Notes: generated by a model not told the origin, from the sequence alone. A DNA stretch of 41,726 bases from Rivularia sp. T60_A2020_040 (GCA_015272215.1 JACYMD010000130.1:1-41726), one strand, 5' to 3'; numbered from the stretch's first letter, positions 27,181 through 38,603 are shown. Program-made: numbers and translations.

Positions 27181-27765
27181 CCAGCCTTTCCATATTTATA
27201 TAAGTTTACATTTTTACATCTTGACTCTTTTTTATATGAAGTGTCAATTAAGTTACAGTTTATTTTCTCTAATTGATTTTTCAGAAAGTATTTACAGGCT
27301 CAAATCTGATACATTATACTAATAGCATACGTAAATACAACTAGAAGTTTTAAAATAGTTATTCAATAATTCTTGATTAGCTAGATGTTTTGAGGTTTTA
27401 ATCTTTTTAGAGCATAAGATGTGTACGTAGCAAATCATACATATTGCTCAGGCGTTGATTTAGCACAGCCTTACATTTTCTAACATTTATAAGAAAAATT
27501 TCACCAGAAATTCATAAATCTCTAGGAGAATTATAAAAATCTTGTAAAAGAAGCGATTGTTACGGAAAAAGCAAATCCCTTATGCATATACTGAAAATTG
27601 TTTGGATAAATTATACGAGATAAATACTGATTTAAGTTGTCTCAACTGCACTGCCCAAAACCCGATGTAATATGTAAGTAAACACGAAGAGCTTCTAGTT
27701 GAGAAACAAGTAGTATTTGTGTCTGTTTTTGTTTTTTTAAGTACTTCAACTACCTAGTTAAATTT
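27181..27765. other. Divergent spacer upstream of the STAS gene
   Basis: This 585-bp AT-rich spacer separates the divergent DedA and STAS genes. I see no ORF, RNA gene or promoter pair I can support. Confidence 0.35.
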
Positions 27766-28092
27766 ATGACTTTCACAGTAGAACGTCAAGTTATTCTATT
27801 CCAGCCCGAAGGACCAATAGATTTACAAGGTGGAAATACCTTGAGTGAAAAGATAAATCAAGTTGTACCCCAGCCAGGGCAATTTTGGGTTATAGACTTA
27901 AGTAAGGTAGATTTTATGGATAGTTCTGGCTTAGTTGGCTTGGTCAAAGGACTTAAAATAGCGCGTCAATCGAATTGTCGTCTTGTTCTTTGCAATGTTA
28001 CTGCACCAGTTCGCTTAGTTTTAGAACTTACTCATCTAGATTCTGTGTTTGAAATTTTCAATACTTACGAAGACGTTTTGAACATCTTGTGA
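27766..28092 (+). CDS. STAS-domain anti-sigma factor antagonist-like protein
   Basis: The 108-aa protein is a single STAS domain of the SpoIIAA/RsbV type. The phospho-acceptor motif FMDSSGLVGLVKGL is intact, with Ser53 as the expected phosphorylation site, and the framing strands (EGPIDLQGG, VIDLSKVDF, RLVLCNVTAPVRLVL) are present. Such proteins act in partner switching, being phosphorylated by a HPK-like kinase and released by a phosphatase. No kinase, phosphatase or sigma factor gene is adjacent, so the partner is unknown. A weak hairpin follows its stop codon. Confidence 0.93.
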   Translation: MTFTVERQVILFQPEGPIDLQGGNTLSEKINQVVPQPGQFWVIDLSKVDFMDSSGLVGLVKGLKIARQSNCRLVLCNVTAPVRLVLELTHLDSVFEIFNTYEDVLNIL

Positions 28093-28093
28093 A

Positions 28094-28128
28094 AACAAAA
28101 AATTGGTTGTAGCAAACTAATTTTTGTT
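28094..28128 (+). terminator. Possible STAS gene terminator
   Basis: AACAAAAA at 28094-28101 can pair with TTTTTGTT at 28121-28128, with a partial inner TTGGTT/AACTAA match. It starts two bases after the stop codon. The stem is AT-rich, so it may be weak. Confidence 0.45.
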
Positions 28129-28502
28129 AACTTGAAATCAAAATGCTGAGGTCTAATTTTGTTTTAGCTATTTTAGTCCCGGTAGGTAATTAAACACATC
28201 ACCAATCAAACGAACGCTTTGAGGCTGTTCTTAGCGAATATATATTATAATCAACCGCCATGCTAATTCACTTTCCATACAGATAAACTGCACTCAGCAA
28301 TAGCTAGAGGTGCTGTTAAGTTGATGGAATTTTCTTCCATTTTGAATACTAAAGCAATAGAAGAATTCATTAATGGGTCAAATTGATAATTATTGGTGAT
28401 GATTCATTTTTATCGTTTTACCCAAGTAATTCTTTGCTCTCTTATGACAACTTTACTGTTTTTTCTGATTTTAGGTTCTTTTTACTAGAATCAATCTTAA
28501 CT
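28129..28502. other. Spacer downstream of the STAS gene
   Basis: No convincing protein is encoded here; a 79-aa frame starting at 28383 has composition unlike the real genes and is rejected. A hairpin with no gene of its own ends this stretch. Confidence 0.4.
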
Positions 28503-28531
28503 ACCAGCCCTTTCTTGTTTATTGGGCTGGT
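28503..28531. terminator. Orphan GC-rich hairpin
   Basis: ACCAGCCC (28503-28510) and GGGCTGGT (28524-28531) make a perfect 8-bp GC-rich stem with TTTCT just after it on the plus strand. It is 410 bp beyond the nearest plus-strand gene, so it may end an unannotated RNA. Confidence 0.5.
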
Positions 28532-28685
28532 TTCTATATCCATCCCCATAAAGGTTAATTTTTTTAAATATCTTTTGTTTGAGTTTTTCGATAAATCACT
28601 TAATTATCTTCTAACTAACTAGCTACGTCCAGACAAAAAATTAATAATAATTATTAATGTTCAATTTCATGTTCAATGGCTTCTA

Positions 28686-29243
28686 TTAAACATTTGGTAC
28701 GGTAGAAATACCACCTGGGGGATTAGAGCGAGGAAATGAAGGTAAATCAATACCGCTATGAGAAGCCGTGCGAGATTTAAGAGCTAAACGATAGCTTACA
28801 CTTTGCAATTCTGCTTGCAATTGACGGTTTTCTTGCTGTAGAGCAGCTAATTTTTCTCTAACCGGAGCCATCCGTTCCTCAAACTTCTGACGATAAATTT
28901 GGGGTAGTTCTTGCACTACTTGCTCTAACATCCTACTACGGTCAGTTAACTCTTGAACCGACTGACGTAACTGATAAATTTCGCTGTCGCGAGTGCTAAT
29001 CTGCTCTTGGTAAAAATTTACCTGTTCTTCCACCGCTTGTAGTTGTTCTCGTAAAGCATTTAGCTCGTTCTGATGACGTTCAGAAACTGCTGGCTGGGGC
29101 ATAAAATCGGTATTACCCTTTACCAGTCGAAATAGCTCTTGAGACAACTGTTGCACTAATTGGTCTCGAAGCTGTAACTCTTGACGCAACTTTGATACTT
29201 CAGTGGAGAGAGCTTGGATAGTCGAGTTATCTGTTTGGCTCAC
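28686..29243 (-). CDS. Coiled-coil protein, cyanobacterial
   Basis: The 185-aa protein is mostly one long coiled coil (about 8-150), with heptads of Leu and Gln/Glu: LRQELQLRDQLVQQLSQEL, LREQLQAVEEQVNFYQEQ and REKLAALQQENRQLQAEL. A disordered Pro/Ser-rich tail follows (SHSGIDLPSFPRSNPPGG). No enzyme motif, signal peptide or membrane segment is visible. It resembles the small coiled-coil-rich proteins of cyanobacteria linked to filament or cell-shape structures (Slr1301/CypS-like), but that link is a guess. rpsF lies upstream on the same strand, 240 bp away. Confidence 0.75.
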   Translation of the reverse strand: MSQTDNSTIQALSTEVSKLRQELQLRDQLVQQLSQELFRLVKGNTDFMPQPAVSERHQNELNALREQLQAVEEQVNFYQEQISTRDSEIYQLRQSVQELTDRSRMLEQVVQELPQIYRQKFEERMAPVREKLAALQQENRQLQAELQSVSYRLALKSRTASHSGIDLPSFPRSNPPGGISTVPNV

Positions 29244-29395
29244 AGTGTCTTACAGTTTACTTAATAAATCTTATTCCACGCTTAGAGCAATAAATATATA
29301 GATCGCTTAAAGGTAAGTATCTGTTAATTTAACATTCCTAGCCGTAATGGCAAGGGTAAAAGAGATATATTTTTGACTTTCTTTTACTTTTTTTA

Positions 29396-29465
29396 AAGAT
29401 TAAATTTTGGATGTGGTTGATTGAGATAATTTTACCCAAAATACCGATTACCAAAATTTAATCTT
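29396..29465. repeat. 15-bp inverted repeat downstream of rpsF
   Basis: AAGATTAAATTTTGG (29396-29410) and CCAAAATTTAATCTT (29451-29465) match perfectly across a 40-base loop. It lies just after the rpsF stop on the minus strand, but no T-run follows there. It may be a small inverted-repeat element or a weak terminator. Confidence 0.5.
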
Positions 29466-29479
29466 CTGTAAGAAGATAA

Positions 29480-29833
29480 TTATCTTTCTTGAGCAATGGC
29501 GGCAATGGAGACTTCTTCTGCGGGTGTCTCCGGCTCTACTGTTTGCTGTTTTTGCTTGATAGTCAAATAACGAATTACTTCTTCGCTCAAGCGCATTGCA
29601 CGCTCCATCGGAGCAATCGCATTACCATTAGCGGTATAGTTCATTTGGACGTAGACACCATCCCGATGTTTGTTAATCTCATAAGCTAAACGACGCTTAC
29701 CGCGATTTTGTATTTGGAGATTTTCAGCACCATTGTCTTTGAGTAAGTTCTCGTATTTGGAAATATTCTGCTCTACTTGTTCCTCGATCAAGTCTGGACG
29801 CAAAATATACATTGTCTCGTAATATGTAGCCAT
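29480..29833 (-). CDS. rpsF: 30S ribosomal protein S6
   Basis: The 117-aa protein is ribosomal protein S6 of the small subunit. Typical segments are [38 protein letters not shown] and [19 protein letters not shown] chose the ATG at 29833 (MATYYETM) because it matches the family start and has an AGGAG site about nine bases upstream; the frame continues upstream to 29914, but the extra residues do not resemble S6. The C-terminal extension is short and mildly acidic. No rpsR or ssb gene lies beside it here, unlike in many bacteria. Confidence 0.96.
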   Translation of the reverse strand: MATYYETMYILRPDLIEEQVEQNISKYENLLKDNGAENLQIQNRGKRRLAYEINKHRDGVYVQMNYTANGNAIAPMERAMRLSEEVIRYLTIKQKQQTVEPETPAEEVSIAAIAQER

Positions 29834-30320
29834 TTGTTTTAATCTCCTTTTGGACATTTGGCTGCTAATTTCAAGTAAATCTGCTGAGTAGAATAAATTA
29901 CAATACTCAAGCAAACAAACATTTGCAGCAGCAAGGAATTATAATCTTACCAGTTTTTGATTTGGATTGACGAACCTTTAAAAATCTGTCTTGTAAGTGA
30001 GTAGGGAGTAGTGAGTAGTGAGAAAAACGCTTACATTCATGTTGAGTGCCTTGTGTCCGTAGTAGCTTAAATCGAGAAAAATCCAATCAAACCAATGTTT
30101 ATTCAGGTCTTTGTCAAAAGTCAATTTTTTTTAGAAGAATAATTTACAAATAAGTTATTCGCGATCGCAAAATTTCAAGGAAGATAGAACATGACTTATA
30201 GAATTGGTTTACCAGTTAAGGTTAGAAGCATTAGCTCAACTTTAAAAACATAAACCTAGACCAGTTGAAGAATCTGCAAATAACCTGACAAAAGATATTG
30301 AAAAGGAAGTAATTAAGCTT
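29834..30320. other. Divergent spacer with a possible gene relic
   Basis: A HIP1 site lies at about 30162. From about 30191 the frames read in pieces like a protein: MTYRIGLPVK, then in another frame EALAQL, stop, KHKPRPVEESANNLTKDIEK running into the next gene. This suggests a short decayed gene, perhaps antitoxin-like, but the evidence is weak. Confidence 0.3.
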
Positions 30321-31097
30321 ATGGCACAGCGCTATGTGCGAGTTCAAAATGCTGACGGTACAATCTACTATGGTTTACTACAACTCGACCTTAACGTCCA
30401 AGTACTCGATGCTCCACCTTGGTTGCAGGGTCAACCGACTAATTTAAAATTAGCACCAGATAGCTACCAAATTTTAGCTCCTTGCTCTCCTTCTAAAATT
30501 GTCGCGGTGGGCAAGAATTATGCAGACCATGCGGCGGAAATGGGTACAAGCGTACCAAAAGAACCACTAATTTTTTTAAAACCTCCGACTTGTGTTATTC
30601 CTTCAGAAGCAGAAATTGAGTATCCCGCTGCTAGTCAACGGGTAGATTATGAAGGAGAACTAGCGCTAATTATTGGCGAATTAGCGACTAAATGCACCCC
30701 TCAGACGGCTCAAACCAAAATTTGGGGTTATACCATTGCCAATGATGTCACAGCAAGAGATTTACAAAAGTCTGATGGACAATGGACTCGTGCTAAAGGT
30801 TTCGATACTTTTTGTCCTTTAGGTCCGTGGATTGTCAGAGAATTAGGCCCTGGTGCGAGATTGCAAACTTTTTTGAATGATGACCCAAATCCCGTTCAAT
30901 CTGCTTGTATCGACCAAATGGTATTCTCTCCGGAGACTATAATTGCTTACATAACTCAGGTAATGACCCTATTACCGGGAGATATCATACTTACGGGTAC
31001 ACCTTTGGGAGTTGGTCCATTACATTTTGGCGATCGCGTGCGGGTGGAAATCGAAGGTATTGGTCGTTTGGAAAATACTGTAGCAGCTAGCAAATAA
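30321..31097 (+). CDS. Fumarylacetoacetate hydrolase (FAH) family enzyme
   Basis: The 258-aa protein belongs to the FAH family, metal-dependent enzymes that cleave or isomerise acylpyruvate-type substrates. It has the catalytic signature IVAVGKNYADHAAEMG, metal-binding Glu and Asp in VDYEGELALIIG and YTIANDVTARDLQKSDGQ, GFDTFCPLGPWIV, and DIILTGTPLGVG near the end. The size and motifs resemble FAHD1-type enzymes (acylpyruvase/oxaloacetate decarboxylase) more than true FAH; the substrate is not settled. A frame continuity upstream (KDIEKEVIKL) is open, but ATG 30321 (MAQRYVRVQ) is the natural start. It converges with the Tic20-family gene. Confidence 0.92.
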   Translation: MAQRYVRVQNADGTIYYGLLQLDLNVQVLDAPPWLQGQPTNLKLAPDSYQILAPCSPSKIVAVGKNYADHAAEMGTSVPKEPLIFLKPPTCVIPSEAEIEYPAASQRVDYEGELALIIGELATKCTPQTAQTKIWGYTIANDVTARDLQKSDGQWTRAKGFDTFCPLGPWIVRELGPGARLQTFLNDDPNPVQSACIDQMVFSPETIIAYITQVMTLLPGDIILTGTPLGVGPLHFGDRVRVEIEGIGRLENTVAASK

Positions 31098-31144
31098 ATA
31101 TTTAGTCAAATATACTCAATATATTTGTATTCAAATTTAGTTGT

Positions 31145-31621
31145 TTAACGTACCTGCATATGAACTGCATCACTAATTGCGGGAATTTCTGCGTAACGAC
31201 CCATGATAGTTTGGGCAACCGAATATACAACAGCGACTACTAAGGCAATAAATATAGTGTTAGCTAGAGTTTCTATGGCAAAGTTAGCACCCGGAACTGG
31301 ACTTAAAATACGTATTAGAAGACCGCATAAAGATAGAACAATGCTTAAAAGAATAGCCTGCATTGTATTGAAGCGGATAAAACGGTTGATTTTTTCATTT
31401 CGCACTACCAAAAGGAATAAAGCGAAGAAAATAATTAGTCCAGCAAGAGGGAAGCTATTATAAATTCCTACCACTGGTAAAATTGGGATGAAAATCACAG
31501 CCAAAGCCGGAAATTGACTGAATAAAAAGCGACCAAAACTTAGTCCTTCAACTAAAGGAAGCAAATAAGGTAAACAACCAAAAATTTTATCTTTAACAGT
31601 TATAGACCCGCTCCAACTCAT
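31145..31621 (-). CDS. Tic20-family membrane protein
   Basis: The 158-aa protein matches the cyanobacterial Tic20 (Ycf60-like) family, relatives of the chloroplast inner-envelope import component. It has the typical start FGCLPYLLPLVEGLSFGRFL, then VVRNEKINRFIRFNTMQAIL. Four membrane helices are expected, at about 37-55, 57-73, 87-107 and 116-139. Its role in cyanobacteria, where there is no envelope import, is not established. The next minus-strand gene upstream, a small Cys-rich protein, starts about 90 bp away, so the two may be co-transcribed. Confidence 0.88.
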   Translation of the reverse strand: MSWSGSITVKDKIFGCLPYLLPLVEGLSFGRFLFSQFPALAVIFIPILPVVGIYNSFPLAGLIIFFALFLLVVRNEKINRFIRFNTMQAILLSIVLSLCGLLIRILSPVPGANFAIETLANTIFIALVVAVVYSVAQTIMGRYAEIPAISDAVHMQVR

Positions 31622-31713
31622 GCTGCGTTCTCCTATAATTAATTTAACTGACCGTATGAACCTAGAATAACGCAGTCGCGCAGGTTTTTCCCTTGGTTTT
31701 TATTTAAATTACA

Positions 31714-31911
31714 CTATTCTATATTGGCAATCTGAAAGCCCATCATGCATTCGTACCGTTCTGGCTGCTCCTCAGTATTTTTAACGATGGCTTGCCCACA
31801 GCATAGTTTACCTTTATACCAACGAGGCTGACCGCTTTTGTCGGCAAGTACACAAGATTGGCAAACTTTTTTCGGGGCAATAACTTGCTCTTTGATTAAA
31901 ATTACTAACAT
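31714..31911 (-). CDS. Small cysteine-rich conserved cyanobacterial protein
   Basis: The 65-aa protein has five cysteines, at 17, 20, 37, 38 and 55. The arrangement KVCQSCVLADKSGQPRWYKG...LCCG suggests a small metal-binding (zinc ribbon-like) or redox-active fold. Short proteins of this appearance are widespread in cyanobacteria without a known role. It has no signal peptide; the first ten residues are hydrophobic, but this is probably a core strand. It lies just upstream of the Tic20-family gene on the same strand. Confidence 0.65.
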   Translation of the reverse strand: MLVILIKEQVIAPKKVCQSCVLADKSGQPRWYKGKLCCGQAIVKNTEEQPERYECMMGFQIANIE

Positions 31912-31927
31912 TTTAACACCCGTTTAA

Positions 31928-32038
31928 ATGAGTCTTAATTTTGACCCACATTTATCTGAACAGGAATGGGCATCAGCTGATGTTAAAAAAATGCTTAGTA
32001 AAGACAAGCAGAGAAAGAAAAAACCTTGTCTGAACTAA
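31928..32038 (+). CDS. Possible 36-aa protein
   Basis: A short frame starting ATG 31928 encodes MSLNFDPHLSEQEWASADVK and a Lys-rich end (KDKQRKKKPCLN). It has the composition of a real helical peptide and lies divergent from the Cys-rich gene, only 16 bp away. No ribosome site is clear, and it may be chance or a fragment. Confidence 0.3.
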   Translation: MSLNFDPHLSEQEWASADVKKMLSKDKQRKKKPCLN

Positions 32039-32293
32039 TTTTTTAGATATCCACGATTTCAGATAAATGTGAATACGGCTTATCGCTTAATTGTGAATAT
32101 TAAGTAAATTTGATTTGATTTAATTTGATTTTATACGTTGAATATGAAAATATTGCAGATTTTTCGTAAAAAGTAATACATCATTTTTTTGAGAAATTAG
32201 ACCTTAGACCTTTACCTGCTCACACTCAACAGAAAAAGAGATAAAATCTTCTTCTGTGCAATAGCATAAATTTTCACGGGAAAGATAACTCAA
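32039..32293. other. Spacer upstream of glyA
   Basis: An AT-rich spacer with TTTGATTTGATTTAATTTGATTT-type simple repeats near 32108-32131. I see no glycine riboswitch and no clear promoter. Confidence 0.35.
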
Positions 32294-33577
32294 GTGACTA
32301 AAACTAATTCAGATTTCCTTGCTTCTTGCGATCCTACAGTGGCAGAGTTAATTAATGGCGAACTAAAACGTCAACAAGACCACTTAGAATTGATTGCTTC
32401 AGAAAACTTTACCTCTGCCGCCGTACTGGCTGCTCAAGGTTCAGTACTGACTAATAAATACGCTGAGGGATTACCAGGCAAGCGTTACTATGGCGGTTGT
32501 GAAGTAATTGATAAAATTGAACAAATAGCCATCGACCGCGCTAAACAGCTATTTGGCGCAGCTCATGCAAATGTCCAACCTCATTCTGGAGCGCAAGCTA
32601 ATTTTGCGGTATTTCTAACACTATTGGAACCGGGTGATAAAATCATGGGGATGGATTTGTCCCACGGTGGACACTTAACTCACGGTTCGCCGGTAAATGT
32701 TTCTGGTAAGTGGTTCGAGGTTTGTCATTACGGGGTTAGTCAAGAAACAGAACAGCTAGATTATGAACAAATTCGCGAGCTGGCGCTAAGGGAGCGTCCC
32801 AAGCTCTTGATTTGTGGATATTCAGCTTATCCCCGAATTATTGATTTTGCCAAATTCCGCAGTATTGCCTCGGAAATTGGTGCTTACTTATTAGCGGATA
32901 TTGCTCATATTGCCGGTTTAGTCGCTTCCGGACTTCATCCCAACCCGATTCCTGATTGTGATGTGGTAACTACAACTACCCATAAAACTCTACGGGGGCC
33001 AAGGGGTGGGTTAATCTTGACTCGCGACGCTGAGATGGGTAAAAAGTTTGATAAGTCAGTTTTTCCCGGTACTCAAGGAGGACCATTAGAACACGTAATT
33101 GCTGGTAAAGCAGTAGCCTTTGGGGAAGCTCTCAAGCCAGAATTTAGAGATTATTCGGCTGCTGTAATTGAAAATGCCCGTGCTTTAGCCAATCAGTTAC
33201 AAAATAGAGGTTTGAAGATTGTCTCTAATGGTACGGAAAACCATCTCATGCTCGTAGATTTACGGTGTATTGGGATGACGGGTAAGACAGCAGATCAATT
33301 AGTTAGTGGTGTGAATATCACCGCGAATAAAAATACAGTCCCCTTTGATCCAGAATCACCCTTTGTTACCAGTGGTTTGAGATTGGGTACGCCTGCAATG
33401 ACAACGCGAGGAATGGGAGTAGCGGAATTTACTGAGATTGGGAATATAATTGCCGACCGTTTGTTAAATCCCGATTCTCAAGCGGTTGCTGAAGATTGTT
33501 TGCGAAGGGTTGCTGATTTATGCCAAAGTTTCCCTTTATATGAACATCTGACGGTTCCCGTACCGGCTTTGGCATAG
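32294..33577 (+). CDS. glyA: Serine hydroxymethyltransferase
   Basis: The 427-aa PLP enzyme interconverts serine and glycine with tetrahydrofolate; in cyanobacteria it feeds one-carbon metabolism and photorespiratory glycine handling. It has the substrate-side [10 protein letters not shown], the signature [20 protein letters not shown], the [11 protein letters not shown] loop, and the PLP lysine in [15 protein letters not shown]. The length is normal. The start is GTG at 32294; no ATG fits the family's N-terminus better, and a weak GGGAAAG site lies upstream. It stands alone, 0.4 kb before crtP. Confidence 0.97.
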   Translation: MTKTNSDFLASCDPTVAELINGELKRQQDHLELIASENFTSAAVLAAQGSVLTNKYAEGLPGKRYYGGCEVIDKIEQIAIDRAKQLFGAAHANVQPHSGAQANFAVFLTLLEPGDKIMGMDLSHGGHLTHGSPVNVSGKWFEVCHYGVSQETEQLDYEQIRELALRERPKLLICGYSAYPRIIDFAKFRSIASEIGAYLLADIAHIAGLVASGLHPNPIPDCDVVTTTTHKTLRGPRGGLILTRDAEMGKKFDKSVFPGTQGGPLEHVIAGKAVAFGEALKPEFRDYSAAVIENARALANQLQNRGLKIVSNGTENHLMLVDLRCIGMTGKTADQLVSGVNITANKNTVPFDPESPFVTSGLRLGTPAMTTRGMGVAEFTEIGNIIADRLLNPDSQAVAEDCLRRVADLCQSFPLYEHLTVPVPALA

Positions 33578-33602
33578 TTATAGATACAAAATTCATCGTA
33601 AC

Positions 33603-33731
33603 TAGTACTTCACCACATTAATTTTAAGGGGTTGAAGTAGTGCGACCATCTTGGTCGCTATTTACCACGAGAAAGCTAGAACCGGACACTACGAACGCAT
33701 TACCCCTCAAAACTTTTGTGGTGGAGTACTA
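33603..33731. mobile_element. 129-bp MITE-like element upstream of crtP
   Basis: The ends are inverted copies, 25 of 31 positions matching: TAGTACTTCACCACA (from 33603) against the complement of TGTGGTGGAGTACTA (to 33731), continuing into AAGGGGT/ACCCCT. Inside the left half, GCGACCA (33642-33648) and TGGTCGC (33652-33658) form a perfect hairpin. It is non-coding. Only one copy is seen in this window. Confidence 0.55.
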
Positions 33732-33937
33732 CGTCTGAATTTATTTAAATTTGAATTTCAATTTGAAATTTAAAAATCCATTGTAAGTGAAGGCAGTCCA
33801 GATAATTGTTTTTTACCACTCAGTATGTTCCCCTTTGGCAAAACTTTGCAAGGAGGAAACAGCGAATAAGGGCGATCGCCAAGCAAAATTTGGCAAAACC
33901 ATAAGATCAGAAATGCAAAATGTAACGGAATGCAAAG

Positions 33938-33943
33938 TATAAT
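33938..33943 (+). promoter_or_regulatory. Possible -10 box of crtP
   Basis: TATAAT lies 44 bp upstream of the crtP start. No good -35 box is found at 17 bases, so the promoter may be activator-dependent or the match chance. Confidence 0.3.
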
Positions 33944-33986
33944 GAAAACTACGAAATGTTGAAAAATATTAAATAAAGTTTGGTAA

Positions 33987-36342
<2,356 letters not shown>

Positions 36343-36360
36343 GTATAAAGAACATCAACG

Positions 36361-36402
36361 CACTGGGATACTAAGTTTATCCTAGTGTGTATACAATTTT
36401 TT
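36361..36402 (+). terminator. crtP-crtB terminator
   Basis: CACTGGGATA (36361-36370) pairs with TATCCTAGTG (36378-36387) with one G-T pair, followed after a few bases by TTTTTT (36397-36402). It starts 18 bp after the crtB stop. Confidence 0.75.
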
Positions 36403-36423
36403 GATTTAAATTTCATTTAAATA

Positions 36424-36452
36424 TTGACTTGTTCTTTGTTATCTGCTACTAT
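36424..36452 (+). promoter_or_regulatory. Promoter of tRNA-Ser
   Basis: TTGACT (-35, 36424-36429) and TACTAT (-10, 36447-36452) are separated by exactly 17 bases. The expected start, near 36459, lies about 11 bases before the tRNA. This is a standard housekeeping-sigma promoter. Confidence 0.65.
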
Positions 36453-36469
36453 TAATATTTGTTAGACCG

Positions 36470-36558
36470 GGAGAGATGGCTGAGTGGTCGAAAGCGGCAG
36501 ATTGCTAATCTGTTGTACGATTAAGGTCGTACCGAGGGTTCGAATCCCTCTCTCTCCG
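36470..36558 (+). tRNA. tRNA-Ser (anticodon GCU)
   Basis: The 89-base gene folds as a class II tRNA. The acceptor arms GGAGAGA (36470-36476) and TCTCTCC (36551-36557) pair perfectly, with G as discriminator base. The anticodon loop TTGCTAA holds GCT at 36504-36506, which reads AGC/AGU serine codons. A long variable arm (TACGATTAAGGTCGTA region) and a T loop (GGTTCGAATCC) are present. CCA is not encoded. It has its own promoter and terminator. Confidence 0.97.
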
Positions 36559-36608
36559 TTACTAAATTTGAATCACTCAAATTAGTTTCTAAATTAAGCA
36601 AATGCAAT

Positions 36609-36646
36609 TAATGGTGCGTTAAAACCAAAGTTTCAACGCACCATTA
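36609..36646 (+). terminator. Terminator after tRNA-Ser
   Basis: TAATGGTGCGTT (36609-36620) and AACGCACCATTA (36635-36646) form a perfect 12-bp stem with a 14-base loop, followed by TTGTTATGG. It lies 50 bp after the tRNA. Confidence 0.65.
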
Positions 36647-36657
36647 TTGTTATGGTA

Positions 36658-36787
36658 TATAGCGGTTTTCCGATTCATGGTGAAATACAAATTTTACCTC
36701 ACCCCGCCCTCTTAACCCCTCTCCTTCATAAGGAGAGGGGAAGGGGGTGAGGTTTTAGTGTATTGCACTCAACCGAAAAGGGCTATA
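36658..36787. mobile_element. 130-bp fold-back element, copy 2
   Basis: This is the second copy of the element at 22193-22320, with the same TATAGCG start, TATAGC complement at the far end, and the same CCTCACCCC / GGGGTGAGG and CCCTCTCC / GGAGAGGGG arms. The flanks between ends and core differ most (CGATTCATGGTGA here). It lies between the tRNA terminator and the 3' end of the outer-membrane protein gene. Confidence 0.7.
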
Positions 36788-36802
36788 TCTATCGAGTGGT
36801 TT

Positions 36803-37654
36803 TTAAAAACCTCTGAAGTTATAACCAACTCCCACAGAAAGACCAAGGTCAGTTTCATTAAAAAATGCGGCATTAACAGCTGCTGTAGCGGTAAATTTAT
36901 CTGATAGCGGTACGTCTACACCACCAGAAATTAAGAACGATAATTGTGAATTACTTCCAGTTGCGAAAGCTAAACCGGCTCCAACATAAGGAGCAAAAGG
37001 TAATCTTTCACGGAAAGGATCTGTTACTTGCTCGAAAGAAAAATCATAGGTAACGGGAACTAAAATTACAGTATCATTACCAAGGACGATTGACGGACGC
37101 ACCGACAAAATATCTGTCAATCCAAGTTTACTGATAACCATAAAGTTACCATCCCCTAAAGCAGAATCACCACCCAAACCGATATTTCCGGCAATACCGA
37201 CATAGCTAGAACCACCACGGGTAGAACCACCAAAATCAATATCTGCTTGGGCTAAATCTGAAGAAGCGGGTATAGATGGTTTTAGATTTGCTTGTGGATA
37301 TTGTAGGTTTGTTTGTTGATACTGACGAGCAAGTTCCGCAGATGAAGTTACTGTTGTTCCAGGAACAGGTGCGGCATTTTGAGGTATTTGGTTATCCGTA
37401 TTAGATGTGACTAATTCAGGATTAGCTGACAAATTTGATTCTTCAGAATTTGCATCGGAAAAGCTGGGGCTGAAATGTTCAACATCACCGCTTTCCTTTT
37501 CAGAAGCAACTTGGTTGATTGATGGTACGAAAGAACCATCAGCAGTGTCATCTACTATTTGAGCAGAGACAGACAATCCACCACTTAATAATGTAAGGGT
37601 TGCCAACGACAGCGAAAAAACGCTTTTACGAACAAAGATGGTATTCACGTCCAC
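36803..37654 (-). CDS. Outer-membrane beta-barrel-like protein
   Basis: The 283-aa protein has a signal peptide (about 1-31; SLATLTLLSGGLSVSA|QI), a long Ser/Asn-rich linker (32-140) and a C-terminal half rich in alternating hydrophobic strands (SSYVGIAGNIGLGG, FMVISKLGLTDILSVRPSIV, APYVGAGLAFATG, TAAVNAAFF, LSVGVGYNFRGF). It ends in Phe, the usual terminal residue for BAM-assembled barrels. An eight-stranded or similar barrel domain is likely. No peptidoglycan-binding SLH domain is visible, so it is not a typical cyanobacterial porin. Its role is unknown. Confidence 0.8.
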   Translation of the reverse strand: MDVNTIFVRKSVFSLSLATLTLLSGGLSVSAQIVDDTADGSFVPSINQVASEKESGDVEHFSPSFSDANSEESNLSANPELVTSNTDNQIPQNAAPVPGTTVTSSAELARQYQQTNLQYPQANLKPSIPASSDLAQADIDFGGSTRGGSSYVGIAGNIGLGGDSALGDGNFMVISKLGLTDILSVRPSIVLGNDTVILVPVTYDFSFEQVTDPFRERLPFAPYVGAGLAFATGSNSQLSFLISGGVDVPLSDKFTATAAVNAAFFNETDLGLSVGVGYNFRGF

Positions 37655-38603
37655 TCCTAAAACAATATAGCCATTTAAATATTGACTAGCTTATTTCTAA
37701 TCTATTTTTGGCGATATTGAACATTTAACATCAAAAAAATATGGCTACATCCATAATTAGGGAGAATTTATCTAAATTGACCACATTTAAAGTCTTTGTA
37801 ATATCCTTAGTTAAACGGTTGACAAAAAGATAATATACATATAGAGAAATCGATTTTTCATAGAACGCGCTTTGGCATCAGCCCTTCGGTTCCTACACTG
37901 CACTTTTGACCGAGTAAAAAGTTATTAAGAGATTACTTTTGAGGTTAGGGTGATACTCCCATCAATATTTTTTGATCTCATCTAATGGATTGATCAAATA
38001 TTTTGAAAATGCAATTTACAGAAATAAGTCAAAACCGCACATTAGTTTTTTTGTAGCAATTATAGTGAAAATAATTTAATTATAAAAAAATTAGATAAAT
38101 CTTCTATTATTTTATATACAAAATAAACAGTTTAATTATTAAACTTAATTTTTTTTACATCAATAATACTAATATTTCGTAAATGTCTTTATTTTTGATA
38201 AAAAATCAGTAAAGTTGTAATTCAAATTAAAGTTTTTATGGTATCTTTATTTAATACTAATATCAGCTTCTTTGAAAATATATGAAATATTTTTTTGTGT
38301 TTTTGTATACATAAGATTAGCAGTTCACAAAAAAATAAGCTAATGATATTTCTACTGTTATAATGAGTATTTATATCGCATTGGTGTTAACATAAAATTA
38401 AATTTTGATGAAATTAATTTGATGCAAAATGTAATTTTATTTCCTGAAAAAATATTTTATATTTTTTGTTATAGAGGTACTATATTTTTTTTGTTTTCCA
38501 ATTAAAGTTATAAAAATGGTATTGCTTCTATAGTCAAATATGTTGAGTTATACCTGGAAATTAAAAAATATAAAAATAGTTATTATAGTTACTAAAAACT
38601 ATC
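37655..38603. other. Long AT-rich non-coding region
   Basis: This 949-bp spacer holds no credible ORF. It is extremely AT-rich with long A and T runs, especially 38040-38600. TTGACA at 37819-37824 has no -10 box at the right spacing. It probably carries the promoters of both divergent genes. Confidence 0.45.

Noticed and set aside
28383-28622. 79-aa plus-strand frame rich in Phe, Leu and Ser
   Set aside because: The composition is typical of translated AT-rich spacer, it crosses a terminator-like hairpin, and no ribosome site precedes it.
32039-32293. Glycine riboswitch upstream of glyA
   Set aside because: The spacer is AT-rich simple sequence and has none of the conserved paired elements I would expect.
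36470-36787. Integrated element attached to the tRNA-Ser gene
   Set aside because: No integrase gene or repeated tRNA end was found; the only mobile-like unit nearby is the 130-bp fold-back element.
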